DNA from: Bacteroidota bacterium
GTDB lineage: Bacteria; Bacteroidota; Ignavibacteria; SZUA-365
Reading direction: 5' to 3'
Assembly: GCA_018224345.1 (NCBI GenBank)
Contig: JAGTUW010000114.1
Coordinates: 1 to 30,620 of the forward strand
DNA: 30,620 bases
How positions within the stretch are numbered: position 1 is the first letter of the stretch; each line of letters opens with the position of its first letter. Both the position numbers and the translations under genes were made by a program. Shown in pieces: positions 24,030 through 30,620 of this stretch. The notes below the pieces were generated by a model, which had not been told where the DNA came from, ran no database searches, and worked only from the letters and a program-made list of their open reading frames with translations.

Positions 24030-26279
24030 TTGATACGCTACATTTTTATATTGGTTGGATTGTTGCTCCTGTCGGGTAATCCCGCAATCGGTCAGGATGG
24101 CGCTCCTGAGAATCTCACTGCGGAGTTGACCAACGACGGTTTCGTACTGCTGAAGTGGAATACACCGGGAGGACAGCTTCCTTCCCGCTATGAAGTCTGG
24201 CGCGGGCATGTATCACCCGACCTCGTTGTAGCGCAGATTTACTCGCCGACCGCCGTACAGTTTACCGACTACACCGTCACCCCCGGTGATGAGTACGTCT
24301 ATATGGTCGTCGCCGTGCATTCAGGACCGCGCTACGGTCGGGCATTCACCAGTATTCGCGTACTTCAACCCCCGAACGGACTCAGTTTCACATCCGACCC
24401 CATCACGACGGCGCTGGTCGGCGAAGAATATTTCTACACCCCAACCGTGGATACACCCAATCCCACAGATGTCGCGTATTCCCTCGTCGGCACCGTCCCC
24501 GATGGCATGACGGTGAACTTTGTGGTTGGGGGAACGTACTATGTCCACTGGCATGCAACCGAGGTGGGTGTCCATCCCGTTACACTCGAGGCCAGAAATA
24601 CACAGACCGGTGCGCGCGCCATACAGGAATTCACTATCAATGTTGCCAGTGAAGCCGGGACGCTCCGCGGGTTCGTAAAATCCATCACGAACGAGCCTCT
24701 TCCCGGGACTACCATGCGCTTCTGGCAGGTCAGCAAAAGCAGCAACATGACCTATGAAGTCCGTACGGATCAGAACGGCGAATTCCTCTTGGAAAATGTT
24801 CAGGTCGGCCGTATCTACGCCTACGCGGAATCGCCGAACGACCAGTATCAGTCCCAATGGTACATCAACGCATCTTCGATACAGCATGCGCTCGAGCGCG
24901 TCCTCGATACGGGCAACAACGATACGCTTACATACGAATTCTATCTTTTCGCAGCGATCGGCACTCCCGCACCGGTCACGGGCCGCGTGGTCAATGAGTT
25001 GGGTGCACCTGTCACGGGCGCCCGCATTTCCTTTGTCCGCAAAAATGATTTCATCCGTATCGGTGACACCACCAGCCTGAATCTGACTGCACCGGAATCG
25101 CATTCTCACTGGCGAAGGGATATCATAGACACAACCGTACACACGGATTTCAACGGCAGGTTTACTGTTCGCCTTCCCGTCGGTCGTGAATACTATACCA
25201 TTGTCGAAAAGCAGGATTACCTGACAACCTTCAACGGCGCTGAGACGAATGCGATGCATGCCAAGTCCATCCGCATTCACAACACCAATAACCTGAATTA
25301 CATACTGGCTACCGCCGGTACCACAAGCAATACCCTGTACGGAAAAGTCATCAGTGAATCCACCGGCGTCAGCAAAATCGCCACGGTGGTCCTCATCGAC
25401 TCGGAATTGAAACGCGGCGCGGGTGGTGGCCACACGTATCGTAAATACCATTCGGTGGTCACGGACTCAAACGGCGTGTTTGCCTTCGACAACCTCCCCG
25501 ATTCGCCTCCGTCTGCGCTGCTTGCAATTCCTGTCGACCCGACCCTCGCTCCGCAGTACTACCATTCAAGCGGCGGCCGTACCAACTTTACGGAAAGTGA
25601 AGAATTGTCTCCTCTCGGGACCATACAGGACATCAATTTCAGACTGCAGCAAACCAAGCGAAGCGGTATCGGCAGTTACTACGGACAAGTGCTGCTGCGT
25701 CGTGGCGCGGAACGCATTCCCGTTCCGGGAACCATCGTGTTCGCCGAAGACGAACACTCCGGCGCCATCAAGGGCTATGCGATTACCGATTCCACAGGCT
25801 GGTATTCCATCACCGGGCTGCAACCCGGGAATTATCTGCTTCATGCAGACAACCCCAATTACAGTTATCCGGTGTTCTACTCGCCCGCAACACCGACGAA
25901 GAGTATGCCCGCGACAATGAACTATGTCAATTCGGTTGACCTGAACAAAAATGTACAGGTAGACTTTTACATCGACGACCTGCGTTTCCCTGTCGGTATA
26001 AAAGAACATCAGCCCGGCGTAGTGACGCTTGCGCAGAACTATCCGAATCCCTTCAATCCATCGACAACGATTCGCTTCAGCATACCGCAACGCAGGCATG
26101 TCACACTACGGGTGTTCAATCCTCTTGGTACGCTCGTTACTACCCTGATCGACGCAGTTGTCGATGCAGGACAGCACAGCGTCCCCTTTACTGCAGAAAA
26201 ACTTACCTCAGGCGTCTACTTCTACCAGCTTCAGACTGAAGGCAGCACTCTCAGTAAAACCATGATCCTGGTTAAATAA
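24030..26279 (+). CDS. T9SS-exported multidomain surface protein
   Basis: A 749-residue secreted protein. Signal peptide 1-22 (FILVGLLLLSG, then AIGQ). A fibronectin type III-like domain (about 25-112, YEVWRG) and an Ig-like domain (about 113-206) are followed by four carboxypeptidase-regulatory-like/SpaA-type beta-sandwich domains (about 210-308, 316-428, 435-540, 550-650; each with a TDxNGxF-type or GxYxI core). A C-terminal sorting domain (664-749) has NYPNPFNPSTTIRFSIP and SGVYFYQL, recognised by the type IX secretion system and cleaved or anchored at the surface. No enzyme motif is seen, so an adhesin or structural role is likely. An in-frame TAG at 24018 forces a TTG start at 24030 (or ATT 24027); there is no close SD, only an AT-rich leader. 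It lies 220 bp after the regulator gene. Confidence 0.85.
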   Translation: MIRYIFILVGLLLLSGNPAIGQDGAPENLTAELTNDGFVLLKWNTPGGQLPSRYEVWRGHVSPDLVVAQIYSPTAVQFTDYTVTPGDEYVYMVVAVHSGPRYGRAFTSIRVLQPPNGLSFTSDPITTALVGEEYFYTPTVDTPNPTDVAYSLVGTVPDGMTVNFVVGGTYYVHWHATEVGVHPVTLEARNTQTGARAIQEFTINVASEAGTLRGFVKSITNEPLPGTTMRFWQVSKSSNMTYEVRTDQNGEFLLENVQVGRIYAYAESPNDQYQSQWYINASSIQHALERVLDTGNNDTLTYEFYLFAAIGTPAPVTGRVVNELGAPVTGARISFVRKNDFIRIGDTTSLNLTAPESHSHWRRDIIDTTVHTDFNGRFTVRLPVGREYYTIVEKQDYLTTFNGAETNAMHAKSIRIHNTNNLNYILATAGTTSNTLYGKVISESTGVSKIATVVLIDSELKRGAGGGHTYRKYHSVVTDSNGVFAFDNLPDSPPSALLAIPVDPTLAPQYYHSSGGRTNFTESEELSPLGTIQDINFRLQQTKRSGIGSYYGQVLLRRGAERIPVPGTIVFAEDEHSGAIKGYAITDSTGWYSITGLQPGNYLLHADNPNYSYPVFYSPATPTKSMPATMNYVNSVDLNKNVQVDFYIDDLRFPVGIKEHQPGVVTLAQNYPNPFNPSTTIRFSIPQRRHVTLRVFNPLGTLVTTLIDAVVDAGQHSVPFTAEKLTSGVYFYQLQTEGSTLSKTMILVK

Positions 26280-26301
26280 AAACACCCTGTAAACAGAATA
26301 T

Positions 26302-26333
26302 AAAAAAACCGTCTCTCGGGACGGTTTTTTTTT
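26302..26333. terminator. Bidirectional Rho-independent terminator
   Basis: A run of A (26302-26308), CCGTC, loop TCTCGG, GACGG (26320-26324), then nine T (26325-26333). It works for the T9SS gene on the plus strand and, read in reverse, for the convergent LppM-like lipoprotein gene. Confidence 0.93.
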
Positions 26334-26408
26334 GTGCAAACCTGCCTCATTTGACGGCTCACTTCCATGGACCATTGTGCCTGATTTTACAGGATCCTCC
26401 CCAAAGTA

Positions 26409-27086
26409 TCAGACTTTCAATGTGTATTTCTTCCTTTTCCTGTAGAATATGATTGCAGCAATCAGCACTACGGCGAGTACGGCGAGAACCCACCAGACAT
26501 TGGTTCCGCTTCCGGCAACTATCACCGCCTCCAGCTTCCGTCCCTCGTGCAGATCGGAAAGTTGGAAGACCCAGGCTGCGTGACTTCCGTCGAGAGAATC
26601 AGCATTGGCGCTGCGCAGATCACCCGGAAAATCATAGCGGTATGTGAATGTAAACCGGTCGAGCATCGCCTGTTCGGATCCGCTGCTGACGGGGAGTTCC
26701 TGAATGAAGCGATAAACGTCTCCCTCGCGAAGCCATGAAAACTTCATTTCCCTGAACCCGGCGCATGCGGGTAAAGCGGTAATATCGTCGAATGCCAGAG
26801 AGACATGGACATGACGCGTCGAATCGCTGTCACGGTTCTCGACACGCACAGAATGTACTGTGATGCCCTCGGCCTCGTATTGCGCGTACACAGAGTCCCT
26901 GTTGAATGTCAGCATCCCGTCCCCGGAGAACCATGAGATCACATTTTCAGAGACCCAGTAGTGAATGTCCATACTCCCGGAGCCGTCTTCCCTGAGCCGT
27001 GTGTCCTGTTCGTAATTGAGACACCCACTGAAAAAGAGCAGAAACAAAGCCGGAAGAACAATAAGTCGATGCACGATGTACCTCAT
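26409..27086 (-). CDS. LppM-like lipoprotein with C-terminal membrane anchor
   Basis: A 225-residue protein with a lipoprotein signal (LPALFLLFFSGC, lipidated C22) followed by NYEQDTRLREDGSGSMDIHY, the start of the LppM/DUF3153-like fold in which a small lipoprotein begins with a Leu/Asp-rich strand and a GSG turn. The C-terminus has a TM helix (about 196-215, WWVLAVLAVVLIAAIIF) and a basic tail (YRKRKKYTLKV), so the domain is held at the membrane by both ends. Its ATG at 27086 overlaps the stop of the upstream OmpA-family gene (27083) by 4 bp, so the two are co-translated. Function unknown; probably an envelope assembly or sensing partner. Confidence 0.65.
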   Translation of the reverse strand: MRYIVHRLIVLPALFLLFFSGCLNYEQDTRLREDGSGSMDIHYWVSENVISWFSGDGMLTFNRDSVYAQYEAEGITVHSVRVENRDSDSTRHVHVSLAFDDITALPACAGFREMKFSWLREGDVYRFIQELPVSSGSEQAMLDRFTFTYRYDFPGDLRSANADSLDGSHAAWVFQLSDLHEGRKLEAVIVAGSGTNVWWVLAVLAVVLIAAIIFYRKRKKYTLKV

Positions 27087-29452
27087 TCGATGGTTTCGAT
27101 CAAAATCTGAACAGTGCGGCAGTAAAAACGTCCTTCAGGGAAGGTATTGTCGAAAAGGAAAACGCTCTCGCCCACACCTTCGGCACGCGTCGCCGCTTCC
27201 GGAACAATCCCCTGCAACTCATTTTTGACCGCGAGAGCCCTGCGTTCAGACAACCGGAGATTGTACGCCGTCTCTCCCATAGCATCGGTATGACCGCGTA
27301 TAACCATGGTTGCCTGCGAATGCAGACGGCCGGCAGCGTTACGGAGTATCTCCCGGTTCCGTTCACCGAGATCGGCACGGTCGAAATCAAAAAGTATCAG
27401 GCTGATTTTTTCAATTGTGCGGCCCGGGAGACGTTCGACTTTCTGACGGTCCAGCGTCAACAATTGCACGGGAATAGATTGCGGCTCGGTGCGCACTTCG
27501 CTTCCCTCCGCATCCCTGGCATACAATGTAAACCGTAGGGTGTCTCCGTCGGGGAGGTCCCCCTCAAGATCGCGCCAGTTCCAGACAATCGAATCCGGAT
27601 AGGTCGTATATCCATCCGAATCCCTGAGCACACGTGTCCCCTGCCCTACCTCGAATTTCCAACGCGACAGACCTGCTTCCGCGGTTATCGAAGGATAGAA
27701 GCGCACCGAGGAAGGTTCGAGGATGCGCTCGACATCGCTGCTCTCTATCGGAGTGAGCAGTTCAGAATCAGCAGAAGTTATTTCCACGCGGCGGTTTTCC
27801 GCACGTCCTTCGGCGCTGCGGCTGCTGGAAGCGGCTTCCGGCAATGTACGGGAGACGAGACGCATGCGATCCCGTTCGATGTCCCAGACATCGTTGAGAT
27901 AGTCGGCGACAGCCTGTGCGCGTGTCTCGGCAATACGTTGCGGCTCCGACCCATCCGTCGTTCCTGTCAACGTGATGCTGCTGTGTTGCCGCTGCCGCAT
28001 GCGCAACCCGATGATATTCAATAAATGATAATAACGCTCGATTGCCCCCTCCGGTAACGACGATATCGTGAATTGCGTTGCCTGTGCGGCACTGAGCTGT
28101 GCATAACGGGGTGGGAGCGTACTTCTCCCTTCATCGAAAAACACATAGTTGAGCAACGGCATGGTCTCGCGTGTCACCATTTCCTCTATCCGCAGGCACC
28201 GGTGTCCGCTGCTTCCGCGGAGAACAGAGAAATCCAGTACATCGGCCGTGACGGTTGCCTCGAGTCGTGCGTCCTCATATTCCTTCTGTAAGAGGAAGTC
28301 GTGTTCGATCTCTCCGTACGCTTCTCTGTTGATCAGATCAAAGCGACTGGTTTCGGGAAGGTACTCCCCGGAACGCACTTCCACCTCATAGACAGCACCC
28401 GCCTGCAGGACGATGAGATATTCTCCCGAGTAGGCATTGCTCTTGTGGCTGCTGATACGCTCACCGGTAGCAACATCCCGCAGAATCATCGTACCGACGA
28501 GTGGAACACGTGTGCGTTTGTCGCGGACAGTCCCGCTGAGCACGACGACGGCACCAGGGGGAAAGGGGTTCGGTTCGGCTCTGTATATGTCATAACCACC
28601 GAAGCCGCCGTCCCGGCGCGATGAGAAATACACAGTCTTGCCTTCCGCCGCGAGCGCAAAGAACTCGTCATTCTGCTCAGAGTTCAGCGGCCTGCCAAGA
28701 TTCGTAGGGCTTGTCCATTTCTCTCCGATATGCCGGCTGACGAACATATCCGTCCCTCCCAGGCCCGGATGTCCGTCGGAAGCGAAATACAGTGTCACGC
28801 CGTCGGAAGCGATACATGGGGAGACTTCATCACCGGGTGTGTTGATTTCAGGGCCCATATTCACCGGCACGCGCCAGAATCCTTCTGAGTCCCTGCTCGT
28901 CACCCAGATATCCAGCCCGCCGTACCCACCTTCACGATCGGAGACAAAATACAGTGTATTGCCGTCGGGACTGATGGAAGGATGGGACTCCCATGCCCTG
29001 GTATTGACGGGAAAGCCGGGATTCTCTCCCGCGCGCCAGTCCATTCCTTCAAGTTCTGCGCGATAGATATCCGATTTTCCCAGACCATCGGGACGGTCCG
29101 ATGCGGCGTAGAACAACGTCTGTCCGTCGGCGGTAAAACTCGGTGACCCTTCGTTCCTGTCGGTATTGACATTGCCGGTAAGCTTTGCGGGCCGTTTCCA
29201 GAAATCACCGACCAGAGCGCTTTCGTAAAAATCCCTGTTGTATGGCGGCGTGGTGCTGCCGCGTGTGAAAATCATACGGAGGCCGTTCGCCGTAATTCCG
29301 GGCGCAAATTCATCCATCGCGGAATTGACGGCGGCGCCGATATTCGAGATCTGCACAGGATAACTGCGCACATCGGCCGGCGGCGAGGAGGAACAGGAAG
29401 TCAGAACGAATACAATGACAATGATTGCCGGAAGAGTGCCTATCTGTCTCAT
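27083..29452 (-). CDS. PD40-propeller lipoprotein with two OmpA-like domains
   Basis: A 789-residue envelope protein. ATG 29452 begins a lipoprotein signal (MRQIGTLPAIIVIVFVLTSC, C20); the frame is open further upstream, but without a signal peptide and through a hairpin. Residues about 45-295 carry PD40 blades (SPDGNTLYFVSDREGGYGG near 161, and others near 107, 215, 268). A carboxypeptidase-regulatory-like domain follows (about 300-395). A first OmpA-like region is at 433-560 (YVFFDEGRSTLPPRY ... RAENRRVEI), a linker Ig-like part at about 575-660, and a second OmpA-like domain at 680-789 (ILFDFDRADLG, IRGHTDAMG, NLRLSERRA). This domain family binds peptidoglycan. Together they suggest a PorE/TolB-Pal-like structural role. 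It is followed by the overlapping LppM-like gene. Confidence 0.85.
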   Translation of the reverse strand: MRQIGTLPAIIVIVFVLTSCSSSPPADVRSYPVQISNIGAAVNSAMDEFAPGITANGLRMIFTRGSTTPPYNRDFYESALVGDFWKRPAKLTGNVNTDRNEGSPSFTADGQTLFYAASDRPDGLGKSDIYRAELEGMDWRAGENPGFPVNTRAWESHPSISPDGNTLYFVSDREGGYGGLDIWVTSRDSEGFWRVPVNMGPEINTPGDEVSPCIASDGVTLYFASDGHPGLGGTDMFVSRHIGEKWTSPTNLGRPLNSEQNDEFFALAAEGKTVYFSSRRDGGFGGYDIYRAEPNPFPPGAVVVLSGTVRDKRTRVPLVGTMILRDVATGERISSHKSNAYSGEYLIVLQAGAVYEVEVRSGEYLPETSRFDLINREAYGEIEHDFLLQKEYEDARLEATVTADVLDFSVLRGSSGHRCLRIEEMVTRETMPLLNYVFFDEGRSTLPPRYAQLSAAQATQFTISSLPEGAIERYYHLLNIIGLRMRQRQHSSITLTGTTDGSEPQRIAETRAQAVADYLNDVWDIERDRMRLVSRTLPEAASSSRSAEGRAENRRVEITSADSELLTPIESSDVERILEPSSVRFYPSITAEAGLSRWKFEVGQGTRVLRDSDGYTTYPDSIVWNWRDLEGDLPDGDTLRFTLYARDAEGSEVRTEPQSIPVQLLTLDRQKVERLPGRTIEKISLILFDFDRADLGERNREILRNAAGRLHSQATMVIRGHTDAMGETAYNLRLSERRALAVKNELQGIVPEAATRAEGVGESVFLFDNTFPEGRFYCRTVQILIETIE

Positions 29453-29461
29453 AACATAAAA

Positions 29462-29490
29462 ATTGGGTGAACGGAGATCGTTCACCCAAT
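29462..29490 (-). terminator. 12-bp hairpin with U tract directly before an OmpA-family start
   Basis: Arms ATTGGGTGAACG (29462-29473) and CGTTCACCCAAT (29479-29490) pair perfectly around a 5-nt loop. Read on the minus strand the stem ends in TTTTT. It therefore looks like the terminator of clpP, but it ends only about 9 nt before ATG 29452 of the next gene, so it may also act as a leader structure. No SD is seen between hairpin and start. Confidence 0.75.
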
Positions 29491-29591
29491 ATACAATTTT
29501 CAACGGGAAAATGACGGCTACCGTTATTCTGCTGGTGCAGGCACTTACATCTCTGCACACATATGATATGGCGGCACCGCCTGATGTGTTG

Positions 29592-30254
29592 TCAGGAAGT
29601 CGTTTTCTCTGCTTCCTCGGATTTCTGTTTGCGCACCAGTATTGTATCAATGATGCCGTAGTCTTTTGCTTCTTCCGAATTCATGTACTTGTCGCGATCC
29701 GAATCCGTCATGATCTCATCGACCGTTTTGCTGGTATGTCCGGCGATGATTTTGTAGAGTTGATCACGCGTACGCAGCATTTCCTTGGTATAGATTTCGA
29801 TGTCGGTGGCCTGGCCCTGTGTGCCACCCATTGGTTGATGAATCATGATACGTGAATGCGGCAGAGCGATGCGTTTCGACTTCGCACCCCCGGCGAGGAG
29901 AATCGCCGCCATACTGGCCGCTATGCCAATGCAGGTCGTCGAGACATCGGAGCGGATGTACTGCATGGTGTCGTAAATCGCCATTCCTGCCGAAACGCTG
30001 CCTCCCGGGCTGTTGATGTAGAGAAATATATCCTTTTCCGGATCTTCTGATTCCAGAAACAGCAGTTGCGCCACGATAAGGCTGGCGATGTGATCGTCGA
30101 TCTGTGTACCGAGAAAGACGATGCGCTCGCGCAGCAGACGGGAGAAAATATCCCAGCTCCGCTCGCCGCGTCCCGTCTGCTCGACAACGACAGGTACCAA
30201 CTGATCGTACGGGGGAATGTTTCTGCTTTCAAAATCCATCGGGTGGTTTGCCAT
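29592..30254 (-). CDS. clpP: ATP-dependent Clp protease proteolytic subunit
   Basis: A 220-residue serine protease subunit that forms the barrel degrading proteins unfolded by ClpX or ClpA. The triad is S114 (GIAASMAAILL), H139 (MIHQPMGG) and D188 (SDRDKY). The INSPGGSVSAG oxyanion segment is at 80-90, and DIFSRLLRERIVFLG (35-49) is the usual N-terminal block. The mature N-terminus probably follows residue 14-20. AAGGACGGA lies before ATG 30254. It follows the trigger factor gene by 12 bp, the classic tig-clpP order, but clpX is not the next gene. Confidence 0.97.
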   Translation of the reverse strand: MANHPMDFESRNIPPYDQLVPVVVEQTGRGERSWDIFSRLLRERIVFLGTQIDDHIASLIVAQLLFLESEDPEKDIFLYINSPGGSVSAGMAIYDTMQYIRSDVSTTCIGIAASMAAILLAGGAKSKRIALPHSRIMIHQPMGGTQGQATDIEIYTKEMLRTRDQLYKIIAGHTSKTVDEIMTDSDRDKYMNSEEAKDYGIIDTILVRKQKSEEAEKTTS

Positions 30255-30266
30255 GCTTCCGTCCTT

Positions 30267-30620
30267 CTAGGTTGTTTCTTTTGTGTCTTCAGTGGCTGTC
30301 GCCGTTTCGTCCGGCCCGTGATCTGTATCCTCCTCGTGGTCATGATCGTGGTCGTGATCATGATCGTGATCATGATCATGGTCATGATCGTCACGCTGGA
30401 AGGTCACTCCCTCCATGCCTGTGCGAGTCAGATCGTCATCATCGATTTCCTTGATTTCCGCATGTGCGAGAAGATGTGCGACCAGTTTTTCATAGAGAAG
30501 TCCCTGCGTGTATTGCGGGGATGATTTGTAGAATTCCAGGAGGCGCTCTTTTTCTATGCCCATCGAGAGGCTGTCCTGAAGCGCCCTCTCCTCAACATCA
30601 GCATCCTCGAGAGAAATTCC
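30267..30620 (-). CDS. tig: Trigger factor, C-terminal part with His-Asp tail (5' end outside window)
   Basis: The frame is open from the right edge to stop 30267: 117 codons of the 3' end. The segment GISLEDADVEERALQ...GIEKERLLEFYKSSPQYTQ then YEKLVAHLLAHAEIKEID matches the C-terminal chaperone arm of trigger factor, the ribosome-bound folding helper. The position directly upstream of clpP supports this. After the usual end, the chain has a tail with nine His alternating with Asp (30336-30386) and an acidic/Thr-rich end (EEDTDHGPDETATATEDTKETT). Trigger factors normally stop without such a tail. Start and N-terminal domains are not visible. Confidence 0.85.
   Translation of the reverse strand, partial: GISLEDADVEERALQDSLSMGIEKERLLEFYKSSPQYTQGLLYEKLVAHLLAHAEIKEIDDDDLTRTGMEGVTFQRDDHDHDHDHDHDHDHDHDHEEDTDHGPDETATATEDTKETT
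30336..30386 (-). repeat. His-Asp codon repeat in tig
   Basis: Seventeen codons encode nine His alternating with eight Asp (CAT/CAC and GAT/GAC) in a GATCAT-like hexameric pattern. Codons vary, so the protein pattern is kept while the DNA is not a perfect simple repeat, consistent with selection on the protein. Confidence 0.85.

Noticed and set aside
24321..25451. 376-codon minus-strand frame
   Set aside because: Shadow of the T9SS surface protein. No family pattern, no signal peptide and no SD.

Overview
The window looks like a piece of chromosome from a bacterium of the Fibrobacterota-Chlorobiota-Bacteroidota group, most likely Ignavibacteria, Kapabacteria or another Chlorobiota relative. 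This is inferred from the protein at 24030-26279, which ends in a type IX secretion (T9SS) sorting domain of the NYPNPFNPST type. Supporting signs are the many lipoproteins and beta-barrel/OmpA-like envelope proteins, the TSP type 3 repeat protein at the left edge, and the E. coli-like -35/-10 promoters, some with good Shine-Dalgarno sites. Almost all of the window is chromosomal housekeeping and envelope genes. I see no transposase, integrase, phage gene or CRISPR array.

Layout. 1-1697 (-): 3'-truncated outer-membrane barrel protein with calcium-type (TSP3) repeats and a 45-bp tandem repeat. 1964-3173 (-): SpoU/TrmH RNA methyltransferase preceded by a small cytochrome-like lipoprotein, with a possible dispersed repeat downstream. 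3341-3412 (-): tRNA-Glu(CTC). 3533-3742: non-coding array of five 42-bp tandem repeats. 4022-7579 (+): ABC-2 exporter ATPase and permease, then a GT-C type membrane glycosyltransferase. 7787-8020 (+): cold-shock protein. 8282-9378 (+): pgsA and pgpA, two steps of phosphatidylglycerol synthesis. 9473-12290 (+): envelope barrel protein, ispE, and a beta-propeller-like lipoprotein. 12327-16615 (-): a membrane metallopeptidase/TPR protein and an ArnT-like glycosyltransferase, with overlapping ends. 16859-23809 (+): plsY, gpsA and a 1722-residue regulator in one apparent operon. 24030-26279 (+): T9SS-exported surface protein, ending in a strong bidirectional terminator. 26409-29452 (-): LppM-like lipoprotein and a double-OmpA propeller protein. 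29592-30620 (-): clpP and the 3' end of the trigger factor gene, which has a His-Asp tail.

How they fit together. Four genes (pgsA, pgpA, plsY, gpsA) supply glycerophospholipid synthesis and ispE supplies isoprenoid precursors. The rest are mostly envelope proteins.

The most interesting locus is the 1722-residue protein. In one chain it joins a Ser/Thr kinase, a STAND-like ATPase, TPR repeats, a GAF sensor, a sigma-54 AAA+ activator with an intact GAFTGA loop, and a Fis-type HTH. It is co-transcribed with the phospholipid genes plsY and gpsA. A well-spaced sigma-54 (-24/-12) promoter candidate lies about 100 bp after its stop, in front of the T9SS surface protein, and a weaker sigma-54-like site lies upstream of plsY. 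I infer, without proof, that the regulator controls surface-protein export and perhaps its own lipid-gene operon.
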